Positions 8,313 to 16,289 of a stretch of 64,000 nucleotides of DNA are shown here, piece after piece. The stretch is from Sphingomonas sp. S2-65 (GTDB lineage: Bacteria; Pseudomonadota; Alphaproteobacteria; Sphingomonadales; Sphingomonadaceae). The stretch is taken from the NCBI RefSeq assembly GCF_021513175.1, contig NZ_CP090953.1, positions 3,096,501 through 3,160,500 on the forward strand, in the 5' to 3' direction. Positions within the stretch are counted from its first letter, which is position 1. Each line of letters opens with the position of its first letter. The notes under the pieces are model-generated. The model saw only the letters and a program-made list of their open reading frames with translations. It was not told where the DNA came from and made no database searches. The position numbers and the translations under genes are program-made.

Positions 8313-9419
8313 ATGTCCTTGCTCGACCGCTTTCAACTCACCGTGCCCTTGATCCAGGCGCCGATGGCGGGCGTTTCGACACCGCTGCTGGCAGCTTCGG
8401 CCTGCGAAGCCGGCGCGTTGGGCTCGATCGCGCTGGGCGCCACGGATGCTGCCGGCGCCCGCGCCATGATCGAAGAGTTACGCAGCCGCACCAGCCGCGC
8501 GTTCAACGTCAACCTGTTCGTGCATGGCAGCCCAAAGGCCGATCCAGAGCGCGAAGCGGCATGGCTCGAATGGCTTGCGCCCCTGTTCGCCGACTTCGGC
8601 GCAGCGCCGCCGGCGGCGCTCCGCACCATCTACAAGAGCTTCGCCGACGATCCCGACATGCTGGCGCTGCTGCTGGAACTGGCGCCGCCTGTCATCAGCT
8701 TCCACTTCGGACTGCCCTCGTCTGCGGTGTTGTCGGCACTGCGGGACCGGGGCATCTACCTGATGGCCACCGCCACCAGCCTTGAGGAAGCGCGTGCTAT
8801 CGAAGCGGCGGGGATCGACGCCGTCGTCGCACAAGGGATCGAAGCCGGCGGTCACCGGGGCATGTTCGACCCCGGCGCGCCGGACGATGCACTCGGCACC
8901 GTCGCGCTTACCCGGTTGCTGGTGCGGCGGTGCGAACTGCCGATCATCGCAAGCGGCGGGATCATGGATGGGGCGGGCATCGCCGCTGCCCTCGATCTCG
9001 GGGCGGTCGCGGTGCAACTCGGCACCGCATTCGTGGCGTGCCCGGAGTCCGCCGCGGACGAGGCGTACCGCGCGGCGCTGAACGGACCCGGGGCATATCA
9101 CACCACGCTTACGTCGCTCATCTCGGGGCGACCGGCGCGAGCGCTGGCGAACCGGTTTACCGCGTTGGCCGATCAGCTCGGTGGGCGCATGCAGCCGGAC
9201 TATCCGAGAGCCTATGACGCCGGAAAGGCGCTGCACGCGGCAGCCAAGGCGCGGGGCGAATATGGTTTCGGTGCGCAATGGGCCGGGCAGGGGGCGCCGC
9301 TGACGCGTGCCATGCCGGCCTTCGAGCTGGTCCAAACCCTGCAAGCGGAACTGGAACGCTGCCGCGCCTCGCAGCGTCCGCAGGCGACGATGGCGTACTT
9401 GCCAGCCAGGCCGGCATGA
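8313..9419 (+). CDS. Nitronate monooxygenase (2-nitropropane dioxygenase family)
   Basis: This FMN-dependent TIM-barrel oxygenase of 368 residues oxidises nitronates such as propionate-3-nitronate. Family features are PLIQAPMAGVSTPLLAASACEAG at the N-terminus (flavin site), VAQGIEAGGHRGMF with the catalytic-type His, and the phosphate-binding stretch IIASGGIMDG to LGTAF. The ATG at 8313 was chosen over the GTG two codons upstream. The gene stands alone; an HNH gene converges on it. These enzymes are common detoxification genes in soil proteobacteria, and no link to the sulfur island next door is required. Confidence 0.88.
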   Translation: MSLLDRFQLTVPLIQAPMAGVSTPLLAASACEAGALGSIALGATDAAGARAMIEELRSRTSRAFNVNLFVHGSPKADPEREAAWLEWLAPLFADFGAAPPAALRTIYKSFADDPDMLALLLELAPPVISFHFGLPSSAVLSALRDRGIYLMATATSLEEARAIEAAGIDAVVAQGIEAGGHRGMFDPGAPDDALGTVALTRLLVRRCELPIIASGGIMDGAGIAAALDLGAVAVQLGTAFVACPESAADEAYRAALNGPGAYHTTLTSLISGRPARALANRFTALADQLGGRMQPDYPRAYDAGKALHAAAKARGEYGFGAQWAGQGAPLTRAMPAFELVQTLQAELERCRASQRPQATMAYLPARPA

Positions 9420-9488
9420 CGAAGCGAACCTTCTTCCGGCGAGTTCAGTCCATCAAGGGTTGACGCGGTAGCGGGACCAGGCGGTGCG

Positions 9489-9827
9489 TCACCGCTGCTT
9501 TTTGGCAATCGTTGCGGTGAAATCGGGGTCCTTGTTCGCCACCCAATCGACGAATTTGCGCACGTTCGGGTTCGCCAACAGTGCCTCTACATCCATGCCG
9601 TGGCGCTGCAGCTCGGCATTGCTGAAATTCGCGGTCAGCGTCTGCTGACAAATGGAGTGCATCGGCACGACGTCGCGCCCGCCGCGGCTTTTAGGCACCG
9701 GGTGATGCCACACGATCGTCTTTGCCGTCGGTCGGCCACATAGCCAGCACAGTTCCGGCGCGGCGGGCGCCTCGTCTTGACGGTGCAGATCCCCATAGGG
9801 GTCTTTCTTGGACTGCCTGCGGTTCAT
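9489..9827 (-). CDS. Small HNH-endonuclease-fold protein, altered last zinc/HNH residue
   Basis: This is a 112-residue protein with an HNH (beta-beta-alpha-metal) core. A zinc-knuckle CxxC is at Cys27/Cys30, the catalytic-type pair His41-His42 lies in WHHPVPKSRGG, and HSIC is at 57-60. In the family pattern I recall, the ICH that follows this Cys continues with His; here it reads ICQQTL, with Gln at position 61. This may weaken metal binding, so nuclease activity is uncertain. It is a free-standing gene, convergent with the nitronate monooxygenase, with no intron, phage or restriction partner nearby. Confidence 0.7.
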   Translation of the reverse strand: MNRRQSKKDPYGDLHRQDEAPAAPELCWLCGRPTAKTIVWHHPVPKSRGGRDVVPMHSICQQTLTANFSNAELQRHGMDVEALLANPNVRKFVDWVANKDPDFTATIAKKQR

Positions 9828-10000
9828 AGGCCGGCCCTATCAGCGAAAGCGCTGCCGGCGCTACCCTCGAGATCCTGCGAGAGCCAGCCTGACGGGGATC
9901 GTTCCACCGGTGAGACGGTGCGTCCAGATATGGCGGCTATTTGGATGAAGGTGGATCGCTCATTTCAGTGGCAGCAGATGCTTCAACCAGGAGTGACACC

Positions 10001-10864
10001 ATGACCATCCTCGTAACAGGCGCTACCGGCAATGTCGGGCGCAACGTCGTAGAACAGCTTGTCAATCGCGGCGCCGATGTACGCGCGCTGGTCCGCAGTC
10101 CCGAAAAGGCCAGCTTTCCGGCGGGCGTCGAGATCGTCCAGGGCGATCTGCTCGACGTGGACTCCCTACGGAGCGCCTTCTCAGGCGTTTCGACGCTGTT
10201 CCTGCTCAACGGCGTCGTCGCCGAGGAATATACGCAAGCGCTGGTGACGCTGGCGGTCGCCCGCGAGGCCGGGATCGAGCGGATCGTCTATCTCTCGGTG
10301 ATCCACAGCGACGTCTACGTGAACGTCCCGCACTTCGCCGGCAAGTTCGGCGTCGAGCGCATGATCGAGCAGATGGGCCTCAACGCCACGATCCTGCGCC
10401 CGGCCTACTTCATGGACAACGACGTCACGATCAAGGAGATGATCAAGAGCTACGGGATCTATCCGATGCCGATCGGCAGCAAGGGCATCGCCATGATCGA
10501 CCCGCGCGACCTCGGCGAGATCGCCGCCATCGAACTGATCCGCCGCGAGCAGTCCGCCACGCCGCTTCCGCTGGAGCGCATCAACGTCGTCGGTCCGGAC
10601 ACCCTGACCGGCGCCGACGCGGCAGCGATCTGGTCGGACACCCTTGGCCGGCAGATCACCTATCCGGGCGACGATACCGCGGGCTTCGAGCAGAACCTGC
10701 GCCAGTTCATGCCGAGCTGGATGGCGCTCGACATGCGCTTGATGGCCGAACGCTTCCTGAGCGATGGCATGGTGCCGGACAGCGGCGACATCGACAGGCT
10801 GACTAGCCTGCTGGGCCGCCCGCTTCGCTCCTACCGCGACTACGCCGCGCAGATTGCGGGCTGA
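10001..10864 (+). CDS. NmrA-family NAD(P)-binding protein (atypical SDR)
   Basis: This is a 287-residue Rossmann-fold protein of the NmrA / NAD(P)H-azoreductase-like group. The dinucleotide-binding glycine motif is VTGATGNVGRNV at residues 5-16, followed by the NADP-preferring loop ALVRSPEKA. Such proteins act as quinone or azo reductases or as redox sensors. The ATG at 10001 has AGGAG seven bases upstream; the frame is open for 20 codons before it but lacks a better site. A DUF1857 gene follows 38 bases downstream on the same strand, probably in the same operon. The actual substrate cannot be deduced. Confidence 0.82.
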   Translation: MTILVTGATGNVGRNVVEQLVNRGADVRALVRSPEKASFPAGVEIVQGDLLDVDSLRSAFSGVSTLFLLNGVVAEEYTQALVTLAVAREAGIERIVYLSVIHSDVYVNVPHFAGKFGVERMIEQMGLNATILRPAYFMDNDVTIKEMIKSYGIYPMPIGSKGIAMIDPRDLGEIAAIELIRREQSATPLPLERINVVGPDTLTGADAAAIWSDTLGRQITYPGDDTAGFEQNLRQFMPSWMALDMRLMAERFLSDGMVPDSGDIDRLTSLLGRPLRSYRDYAAQIAG

Positions 10865-10902
10865 GCGCCACCAGCGACAACAAACATTTCAGGAGAAACG
10901 CC

Positions 10903-11382
10903 ATGATCTACTCGACCGCCACCGTTCCGGTAAATCCCGACGGAGAGACCAAGCTCACGCGGGATCAGGTCTGGAAGGGCCTTGCGCTGAAGGCACGCGA
11001 TGCGCGCCTGTTCCTTCCGCCCGGCCTTTGCACCCGATGCGAGGTGGTAGAGGAGAGCGACACCCATTTCGTGCGTGAAGCCACGATTGGCGGCGCCGAC
11101 CTGCGGGAGATCATCGTGCTCGACCCGCATAGGAAGGTTACTTTCTTCCAGGCAACCGGGCCGCGCGAGGGTGCGATCATCAACGAACTGTTCGAGGACG
11201 ATGCCGGCGAACTGCAACTCAAGTTCTACTGCTACATTGGCCTGCGCGGGAAAAAGCCGGGCGGCCCCGAAGAGCAGGCGGAGCAGGCGCAATTCGACAG
11301 CGCGGACAAGGGATACACAAGTGCGCTGCTGTCCACGCTCAAGCGCACTCGCGAAATGGTCGCCGAGGGGACGCTCCTGTAA
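10903..11382 (+). CDS. DUF1857 / AtaL-like START-fold protein
   Basis: This 159-residue protein resembles the AtaL-like family (PF08982, formerly DUF1857), a branch of the SRPBCC/START superfamily with a helix-grip fold that binds hydrophobic ligands. Matching features are the N-terminal strand TATVPVNPDG followed by TRDQVWKGLALKARD, and the centre VTFFQATGPREGAIINELFED. The family is best known from fungal secondary-metabolite clusters, where its role is unclear. GGAGA precedes the ATG. It probably forms a two-gene operon with the NmrA protein; a small-molecule binding role alongside an oxidoreductase is inference. Confidence 0.75.
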   Translation: MIYSTATVPVNPDGETKLTRDQVWKGLALKARDARLFLPPGLCTRCEVVEESDTHFVREATIGGADLREIIVLDPHRKVTFFQATGPREGAIINELFEDDAGELQLKFYCYIGLRGKKPGGPEEQAEQAQFDSADKGYTSALLSTLKRTREMVAEGTLL

Positions 11383-11437
11383 GCGAAGCGCGTCGGCTTC
11401 TTCTATGGGCGCATGTCCCTACAGGTTCGCGCTTGAG

Positions 11438-11513
11438 TGGTGGGTCCGATGGGATTCGAACCCATGACCTCTCGATTAAAAGTCGCTTGCTCTACCAACT
11501 GAGCTACGGACCC
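11438..11513 (-). tRNA. tRNA-Lys(TTT)
   Basis: This is a 76-base cloverleaf read on the minus strand, 5' end at 11513. The acceptor stem GGGTCCG/CGGACCC is perfect, the D-arm is GCTC-AGTTGGTA-GAGC, the anticodon loop is CTTTTAA (anticodon TTT), and the T-arm is ATGGG-TTCGAAT-CCCAT. The discriminator A and a genomically encoded CCA are present. The two lowest anticodon-stem pairs are not Watson-Crick (A27.G43 and G28.A42). The 5' end overlaps the last codons of folK. Confidence 0.95.
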
Positions 11514-11983
11514 ACATGCGCGCACCTAATCTCCGGAATCGGGCGGGTCAACCGGGCTGCCAGCTGGCGTACCGTCAGACCGGTGAGCGGATCGCGCCAA
11601 TCGGGCGCGATCCGCACCAGCGGGTCCAGCACGAAACGGCGCTGGCGGAACGCGGTATGCGGCACCGTGAGCCCAGGGCTGGACCAGGCGCCGCGTGACC
11701 AGAGCAGGATGTCCAGGTCGATGACGCGGCTGCTCCAGATCTGCCCCCGTCGCCTGCCGAAGTCCCGCTCGATCCGCTTAAGCCGGCGCAGCAGGGCCGG
11801 CGGATCCTCGTTGCTGTCGATCAGCGCGACCGCATTGGCATAGCGGCGCTTGGAAGGCCCGAGCGGCAGGGTGCGCACTATGCGCGACGCGCTGCGCAGG
11901 CCGCCCACCGCAGCCAGGGCGGCGGCGATCTCGCGCTCCGGGCTGCCGTGCCTCCCGCGCCGGTTCGATCCTAGCGCGATCAC
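11504..11983 (-). CDS. folK: 2-amino-4-hydroxy-6-hydroxymethyldihydropteridine pyrophosphokinase (HPPK)
   Basis: This enzyme transfers pyrophosphate from ATP to the pterin in folate synthesis. The protein is about 159 residues. HPPK signatures are IALGSNRRG at the start, the metal-site block SSRVIDLDILLW (Asp-x-Asp) near residues 84-95, and VPHTAFRQRRFVLDPL. The start GTG at 11983 falls almost at the first conserved strand. TRY lies in frame just upstream without an ATG, so the true start could be a rare codon near 12001 that overlaps the aguB stop. The stop TAG is supplied by bases 8-10 of the downstream tRNA-Lys. It follows aguB on the same strand. Confidence 0.9.
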   Translation of the reverse strand: MIALGSNRRGRHGSPEREIAAALAAVGGLRSASRIVRTLPLGPSKRRYANAVALIDSNEDPPALLRRLKRIERDFGRRRGQIWSSRVIDLDILLWSRGAWSSPGLTVPHTAFRQRRFVLDPLVRIAPDWRDPLTGLTVRQLAARLTRPIPEIRCAHVGP

Positions 11984-11997
11984 ATAGCGGGTCGGAG

Positions 11998-12846
11998 TCA
12001 GATATCCTCGACCAGCCGGCCGTACAGCTCGGGACGCCGATCGCGGAAGAAGCCGAAGGCGGCGCGGTGGCGTTTCACGCGATCGAGATTCAGCGTGGCG
12101 GTGATCACGCCGGTCTCCTCGCGGTCGAGCTCGGCCAGGATGTCGCCGCGCTCGTCGGTGATGAAGCTGGTGCCGTAAAAGGTCTGATCATGCTCGGTGC
12201 CGACGCGATTGGCGGCGACCACGGGCACGACGTTGGACACTGCGTGCCCGACCATCGCCCGGCGCCACAACCGTGCGGTGTCGAGGCTGGTGTCGTGCGG
12301 CTCGGAGCCGATCGCGGTGGGGTAGAACAGGACTTCGGCGCCCATCAGCATCATAGCGCGCGCCGTCTCGGGGTACCATTGGTCCCAGCACACGCCCACG
12401 CCCAGCTTGGCGCCGGGGCCGTTCCACACCTTGAACCCGGTATTGCCTGGGCGGAAATAGAATTTCTCCTCATAGCCCGGGCCATCGGGGATGTGGCTCT
12501 TGCGGTACACGCCGGCGACCTTGCCGTCGGGGCCAATCATCGCGAGGCTGTTATAATGGTGCGGGCCATCGGCTTCGAAGAAGCTGGTGGGGATGTGGAT
12601 GCGCAGCTCGGCGGCGAGCGCCTGCATCGCCAGCACTGCCTGGTGCTCGTCGACCGGCTTGGCGTTGGAGAACAGGCCCTCATCCTCGACCCGGCAGAAA
12701 TATTCGCCCTCGAACAGTTCGGGAGGCAGCACGACCTGCGCGCCGCGGCCGGCGGCTTCGCGCACCATCTCGCTGACTGCCTTGATATTGGCGTCGATAT
12801 CGTTCGAAAAAGCGAGCTGCAGCGCGCCAACGGTGATCTGCGTCAT
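11998..12846 (-). CDS. aguB: N-carbamoylputrescine amidase
   Basis: This nitrilase-family amidase hydrolyses N-carbamoylputrescine to putrescine, CO2 and ammonia, the last step from agmatine. The Glu-Lys-Cys triad is visible: Glu43 in LPPELFEG, Lys116 in YRKSHIP and Cys153 in GVCWDQWYPE. At 282 residues it has normal length. It starts 10 bases after the stop of aguA on the same strand, so the two form a polyamine operon, with folK next. The HIPDGPGYEEKFYF block is typical of AguB rather than general nitrilases. Confidence 0.95.
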   Translation of the reverse strand: MTQITVGALQLAFSNDIDANIKAVSEMVREAAGRGAQVVLPPELFEGEYFCRVEDEGLFSNAKPVDEHQAVLAMQALAAELRIHIPTSFFEADGPHHYNSLAMIGPDGKVAGVYRKSHIPDGPGYEEKFYFRPGNTGFKVWNGPGAKLGVGVCWDQWYPETARAMMLMGAEVLFYPTAIGSEPHDTSLDTARLWRRAMVGHAVSNVVPVVAANRVGTEHDQTFYGTSFITDERGDILAELDREETGVITATLNLDRVKRHRAAFGFFRDRRPELYGRLVEDI

Positions 12847-12856
12847 GTCAGGTCCT

Positions 12857-13828
12857 TCAGAGCCGGGGCAGTTGCTGGCTGATGCAATGCACGCTGCCGC
12901 CGCCGGTCAAGATATGGTCGGCGCGCACGCCGACGATTTCACGGCCGGGGAACAGCGCGGCCAGCGCGTCGAGCGCGGCCTGGTCGTTGGGTTGGCCATA
13001 GACCGGCGCCACCACCACGGCATTGCCGATATAGAAGTTCATATAGCTGGCGGGGATGATCTCGCCCTCCTCGTCGACCACGCGGCCGGGGGAGGGGAAG
13101 CGCACCACTTCGACGCCCACCGCCGCGGCGCGCGCCGCCGCATCGTCATAGATAACGGTGTTCGGATCGTCGTGGGTGCCCTGGGGCACCAGCAGCCGGT
13201 TCTCGCCGACGAAGCGTGCGAGATTGTCGACATGGCCGTCGGTATGATCGTTGGCGAGCCCGTCGCCGAGCCACAGCACCGAGGTGTAGCCGAGATCGGC
13301 CTCGAGCCGTGCCTCGATCGCTTCGCGGCTGAGCTCGGGATTGCGATTGGGGTTGAGCAGGCATTGCTCGGTCGTCACCAGCCGCCCGGTGCCGTCGCCG
13401 TCGATCGCGCCGCCTTCGAGCACCCAATCGTGCCGTCGCGCCTTGAGCTGCGCCCGCGCCGCCAGCCGTGCGCCAACGTCGCGGTCTCCGGGCAGGTCGT
13501 ATTTGCCGCCCCAATAATTGAAGTCGAAATCATGCGCGACGCCGGCGCCGTCGAGGATCGCAGCGGTGTCGCGCAGCCAGATGTCGCCGAACGGCTCGAC
13601 GATCACCTCGGCCTGGGGCGCCAGCCGGCGTGCGGCTTCGGCGGCTTCGTCGTTCGCAGCCACCAGGATCACCCGCTCGCCGCGCCCGTCGGCATGCACG
13701 GCAATGGCGAAGCCCGCGACTTCGGCCTGGGCGGGTTCGAGATCTTCGAGCCACAGCTCGGGATGGCTGGGAAAGCCGATCCAGACGGCGTCGTGCGGAG
13801 CCCATTCGGCGGGAGGCGGAAGTGTCAT
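12857..13828 (-). CDS. aguA: Agmatine deiminase
   Basis: This enzyme of the guanidine-modifying superfamily converts agmatine to N-carbamoylputrescine. It has 323 residues. The nucleophile Cys315 lies in TGGGSVHCISQQ, and the other conserved blocks are EPFGDIWLRDT (80-88), NYWGGKY, VLEGGAI and NDHTDGHVDN. The frame is open well upstream into the hairpin repeat cluster, but homology starts at the ATG at 13828 (MTLPPPAEWAPH). It is the first gene of the aguA-aguB pair; the promoter must lie within or just upstream of the repeat cluster. Confidence 0.95.
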   Translation of the reverse strand: MTLPPPAEWAPHDAVWIGFPSHPELWLEDLEPAQAEVAGFAIAVHADGRGERVILVAANDEAAEAARRLAPQAEVIVEPFGDIWLRDTAAILDGAGVAHDFDFNYWGGKYDLPGDRDVGARLAARAQLKARRHDWVLEGGAIDGDGTGRLVTTEQCLLNPNRNPELSREAIEARLEADLGYTSVLWLGDGLANDHTDGHVDNLARFVGENRLLVPQGTHDDPNTVIYDDAAARAAAVGVEVVRFPSPGRVVDEEGEIIPASYMNFYIGNAVVVAPVYGQPNDQAALDALAALFPGREIVGVRADHILTGGGSVHCISQQLPRL

Positions 13829-13849
13829 GGCGCGCCATGTAGTGGGTTT

Positions 13850-14176
13850 GGTGGTGGAGGGGGAGGGGTGGTGTGAAATCCTCCCTTTCAAAAATCCTCC
13901 CCCGGAGGGGGAGGGGGACCGCTCGCGTAAGCGAGTGGTGGAGGGGTAGGTGCCGCCAGCAGTATGGCCCGCGGAGAATACCCCTCCGTCACGCTGCGCG
14001 CGCCACCTCCCCCTCCGGGGGAGGATTGGGAGGCTGCCAAATTCCTCCCCGGAACGGGGAGGGGGACCAGCGAAGCTGGTGGAGGGGGAGCGCCGCAAGC
14101 GATCTCGCCCGAGGAAGCCCCCCACCACCACGGCTTCGCCGCGGTCCCCCTCCCCGTACCGGGGAGGATTTTTATG
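13850..14176. repeat. Cluster of four hairpin repeats in alternating orientation
   Basis: The gap of about 350 bases between aguA and the M28 peptidase gene holds no gene. It consists of four copies of a repeat built from a C-run/G-run hairpin followed by a second hairpin with GGTGGAGGGG. Approximate positions are 13876-13948 (forward), 13980-14032 (reverse), 14039-14095 (forward) and 14118-14172 (reverse). Examples of the second hairpin are ACCAGC-gaa-GCTGGT (14069-14083) and CGCTCGC-gtaa-GCGAG. The alternating pairs resemble the BIME arrangement of REP elements. Related copies lie near 50.80 kb. Confidence 0.75.
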
Positions 14177-14179
14177 CGT

Positions 14180-15814
14180 CTACTTCATGCCCGCCCGGCT
14201 CTTGTCGCGCACCGTGCGGAATTCGGCGGTCGGATACCAGTTCGGCCAGGTCGAGCCCTCGGCCAGCTGGCGGCCCAGCGTGTAGAAGATTCCCAGATCC
14301 TCCAGCGCGCCGTCCCAGTTCCAGCTGTCCGAATATTCGTCCTGCGGCTTGTGGTAGCGCAGTTCGATATAGTTCTCGGACGCCTTGTGGCCGGCTTCCT
14401 TGCCGCCGACGCGCAGATCCTCGCCGCTTTCGCCGTACAGCATCGGCACGCCCAGCTTGGCCATGCTGAAATGGTCGGACCGATAGTAAGAGCCCTTTTC
14501 GGGCGTCGGCTCGGGAACGATCACGCGGCCCTGCGCCGCGACGATCGGCTTCACCAGATCCTCCAGCTCGGACTTGCCGACGCCGATCAGCACGAAGTCC
14601 TTCGCCCGGCCCAGATTGTTGACGCCGTCCATGTTGACGCCGCCGACGGTCTTGTTCAGCGGATAGACCGGGTTCTCGGCATAGAATTTGGAGCCGAGCA
14701 GCCCCGATTCCTCGCCGGTCACCGCCAGGAACACCATCGATCGCTTGGGCGCGCCGGCCTTCACCTGCGCCTCCGCCAGCGCCACCAGCCCGGCGGTGCC
14801 CGACGCATTGTCGAGCGCGCCGTTGCAGATGTCGTCGCCGTTCACCGCGTCGCAGCGGCCCAGATGGTCCCAATGCGCCGAATAGAGCACGACTTCGTCG
14901 GGCCGTTCGGTGCCCGGCAGGATGCCGACGACGTTCTTCGACGCCTGGCGCCGGATCGCATTGTCGAAGCCGAGCGACGCCTTCACGCCCAGCGGCACGG
15001 CCTTGAAGCCCTTGTGCTTCGCCGCTTCGATCAGTGCGGGATAATCCTTGCCTGCGCTGGCGAACAGCGCCTTGGCCGCGTCCTGCTGGATCCAGCCGAT
15101 CGCCTTGGACTGGTCCAGGTGGTTGCCCGGCGTATCCTGCTCCAGCTGCGGCCCGGTCCAGCTCGACTGGACCACGCCCCAGCCATAGGCCGCCGGTTCG
15201 GTGTCGTGGACGATGATCGCCGCGGCCGCGCCCTGCCGCGCGGCTTCCTCGAACTTGTAGGTCCAGCGGCCATAATAAGTCATCGCGCGGCCGCCGAACG
15301 GACCCTCCAGCCCCTGGGTCTGCCAATCGGGATCGTTGATCAGGATGACAACCGTCTTCCCCTTCACGTCGACCCCGGCATAGTCGTTCCAGCCGCGCTC
15401 GGGCGCATTGATGCCGTATCCGACGAACACGACGTCGCTGTTCTTCACTTCGGTGCGCGGCGTCACCTGATAGGTCGCAATCACCATGTCCTTGCGATAG
15501 GCGAGACTGACCGGCGTCTTGCCCCCGGTGAAGGTCAGCGGCTGGACGTTGCTGCCGGTGATCTCGACCAGCGGCACGTCCTGCAGCCAGCTGCCCTTGT
15601 TGCCGGGCTTCAGCCCCGCCTTCTGGAAGCGCTCGACCAGATAGCGCACTGTCTTCTCTTCGCCCGCAGTGGCGGGAGCGCGGCCTTCATATTCGTCGGA
15701 CGAGAGCGTCTTGGTCACGGTCTTGAGCGTGTCGAGCGAAATGGCCGGTGCGGTCTGCGCCGAAGCGGCGGTGCCGGCGAGAAGAAGAGAAAGGGCGGAA
15801 ATGGCGAGACGCAT
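14180..15814 (-). CDS. Secreted M28-family zinc metallopeptidase
   Basis: This 544-residue exported peptidase starts at the ATG at 15814 with a Sec signal peptide that ends in AASAQ. A peptidase-associated region (about 130-260) precedes the M28 catalytic domain. Zinc-site motifs are LYSAHWDHLG (His and Asp), NGALDNASGTAGL (Asp), FLAVTGEESGLLGS (Glu-Glu) and YYRSDHFSMAKLGVPML (final His). The family includes aminopeptidases and glutamate carboxypeptidase-like enzymes acting in the periplasm. The gene is monocistronic between the repeat cluster and a sparse region. The frame is open upstream of the chosen start, but that part is not protein-like. Confidence 0.92.
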   Translation of the reverse strand: MRLAISALSLLLAGTAASAQTAPAISLDTLKTVTKTLSSDEYEGRAPATAGEEKTVRYLVERFQKAGLKPGNKGSWLQDVPLVEITGSNVQPLTFTGGKTPVSLAYRKDMVIATYQVTPRTEVKNSDVVFVGYGINAPERGWNDYAGVDVKGKTVVILINDPDWQTQGLEGPFGGRAMTYYGRWTYKFEEAARQGAAAAIIVHDTEPAAYGWGVVQSSWTGPQLEQDTPGNHLDQSKAIGWIQQDAAKALFASAGKDYPALIEAAKHKGFKAVPLGVKASLGFDNAIRRQASKNVVGILPGTERPDEVVLYSAHWDHLGRCDAVNGDDICNGALDNASGTAGLVALAEAQVKAGAPKRSMVFLAVTGEESGLLGSKFYAENPVYPLNKTVGGVNMDGVNNLGRAKDFVLIGVGKSELEDLVKPIVAAQGRVIVPEPTPEKGSYYRSDHFSMAKLGVPMLYGESGEDLRVGGKEAGHKASENYIELRYHKPQDEYSDSWNWDGALEDLGIFYTLGRQLAEGSTWPNWYPTAEFRTVRDKSRAGMK

Positions 15815-16289
15815 GCGGACTCCTGACAAGCGGTGAGACGTGCCAGTCTGGCAGCGGGAAGGGCGGGTAGGAAGGCCTATTCGCCTGGCTTGCGAATCGC
15901 GATCGATCGGGTGAGGCGCGCCAACAACCAACCTTTTGGTTGGTTGAGGAATCGCCGGATTCCCGCCGATTTTGCGGGTTACCGGCGCTCGTGAAGTTGA
16001 CGAAGTTGCGGTCTGACGCGGCTTTGCGCGGGGCGTGGCAGGAGCGAGCGGATCGGACATGGGCCAATGACAGCAGCGCAAATCCTATTTTGCCAGCAAT
16101 TTGCGTGGTGGCTGAACTGGGTGGAACGCACGATGGCGGCTTCTGGGGCGCACTGTCGGATATCCTTGGGGGTGAGCAGAACGCCCTCCGGCAACTTCTT
16201 CGTCACCGAGTGCCGCTCCGAGCTATTGTTCGACGGATGAACGATCATCGCCGGCCAACGTTGACCTGGAGCATGCAAAGGAACGCAAT
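15815..16289. other. 475-base gap with three consecutive hairpins, no convincing gene
   Basis: No recognisable coding sequence is seen here; an open frame at 15940-16293 on the plus strand looks random. It carries the perfect palindromic hairpin CAACCAACC-TTTT-GGTTGGTTG (15925-15946), then GGAATC-GCCG-GATTCC (15948-15963), then CCCGC-7-GCGGG (15962-15978). The promoter for the leftward peptidase gene and the one for the rightward small gene must lie here. The base composition looks less GC-rich than the flanks. Confidence 0.5.
15925..15978. repeat. Three tandem hairpins
   Basis: Hairpin 1 is a perfect 9-base stem with a TTTT loop (15925-15946). Hairpin 2 is a 6-base stem with a GCCG loop (15948-15963). 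Hairpin 3 is a 5-base stem with a 7-base loop (15962-15978) that shares two bases with hairpin 2. The array sits about 110 bases upstream of the M28 peptidase start. It could be a terminator, an operator or a scar. Confidence 0.6.

Noticed and set aside
9430..9480. Terminator after nitronate monooxygenase
   Set aside because: No stable hairpin with a T-run was seen in the short convergent gap.
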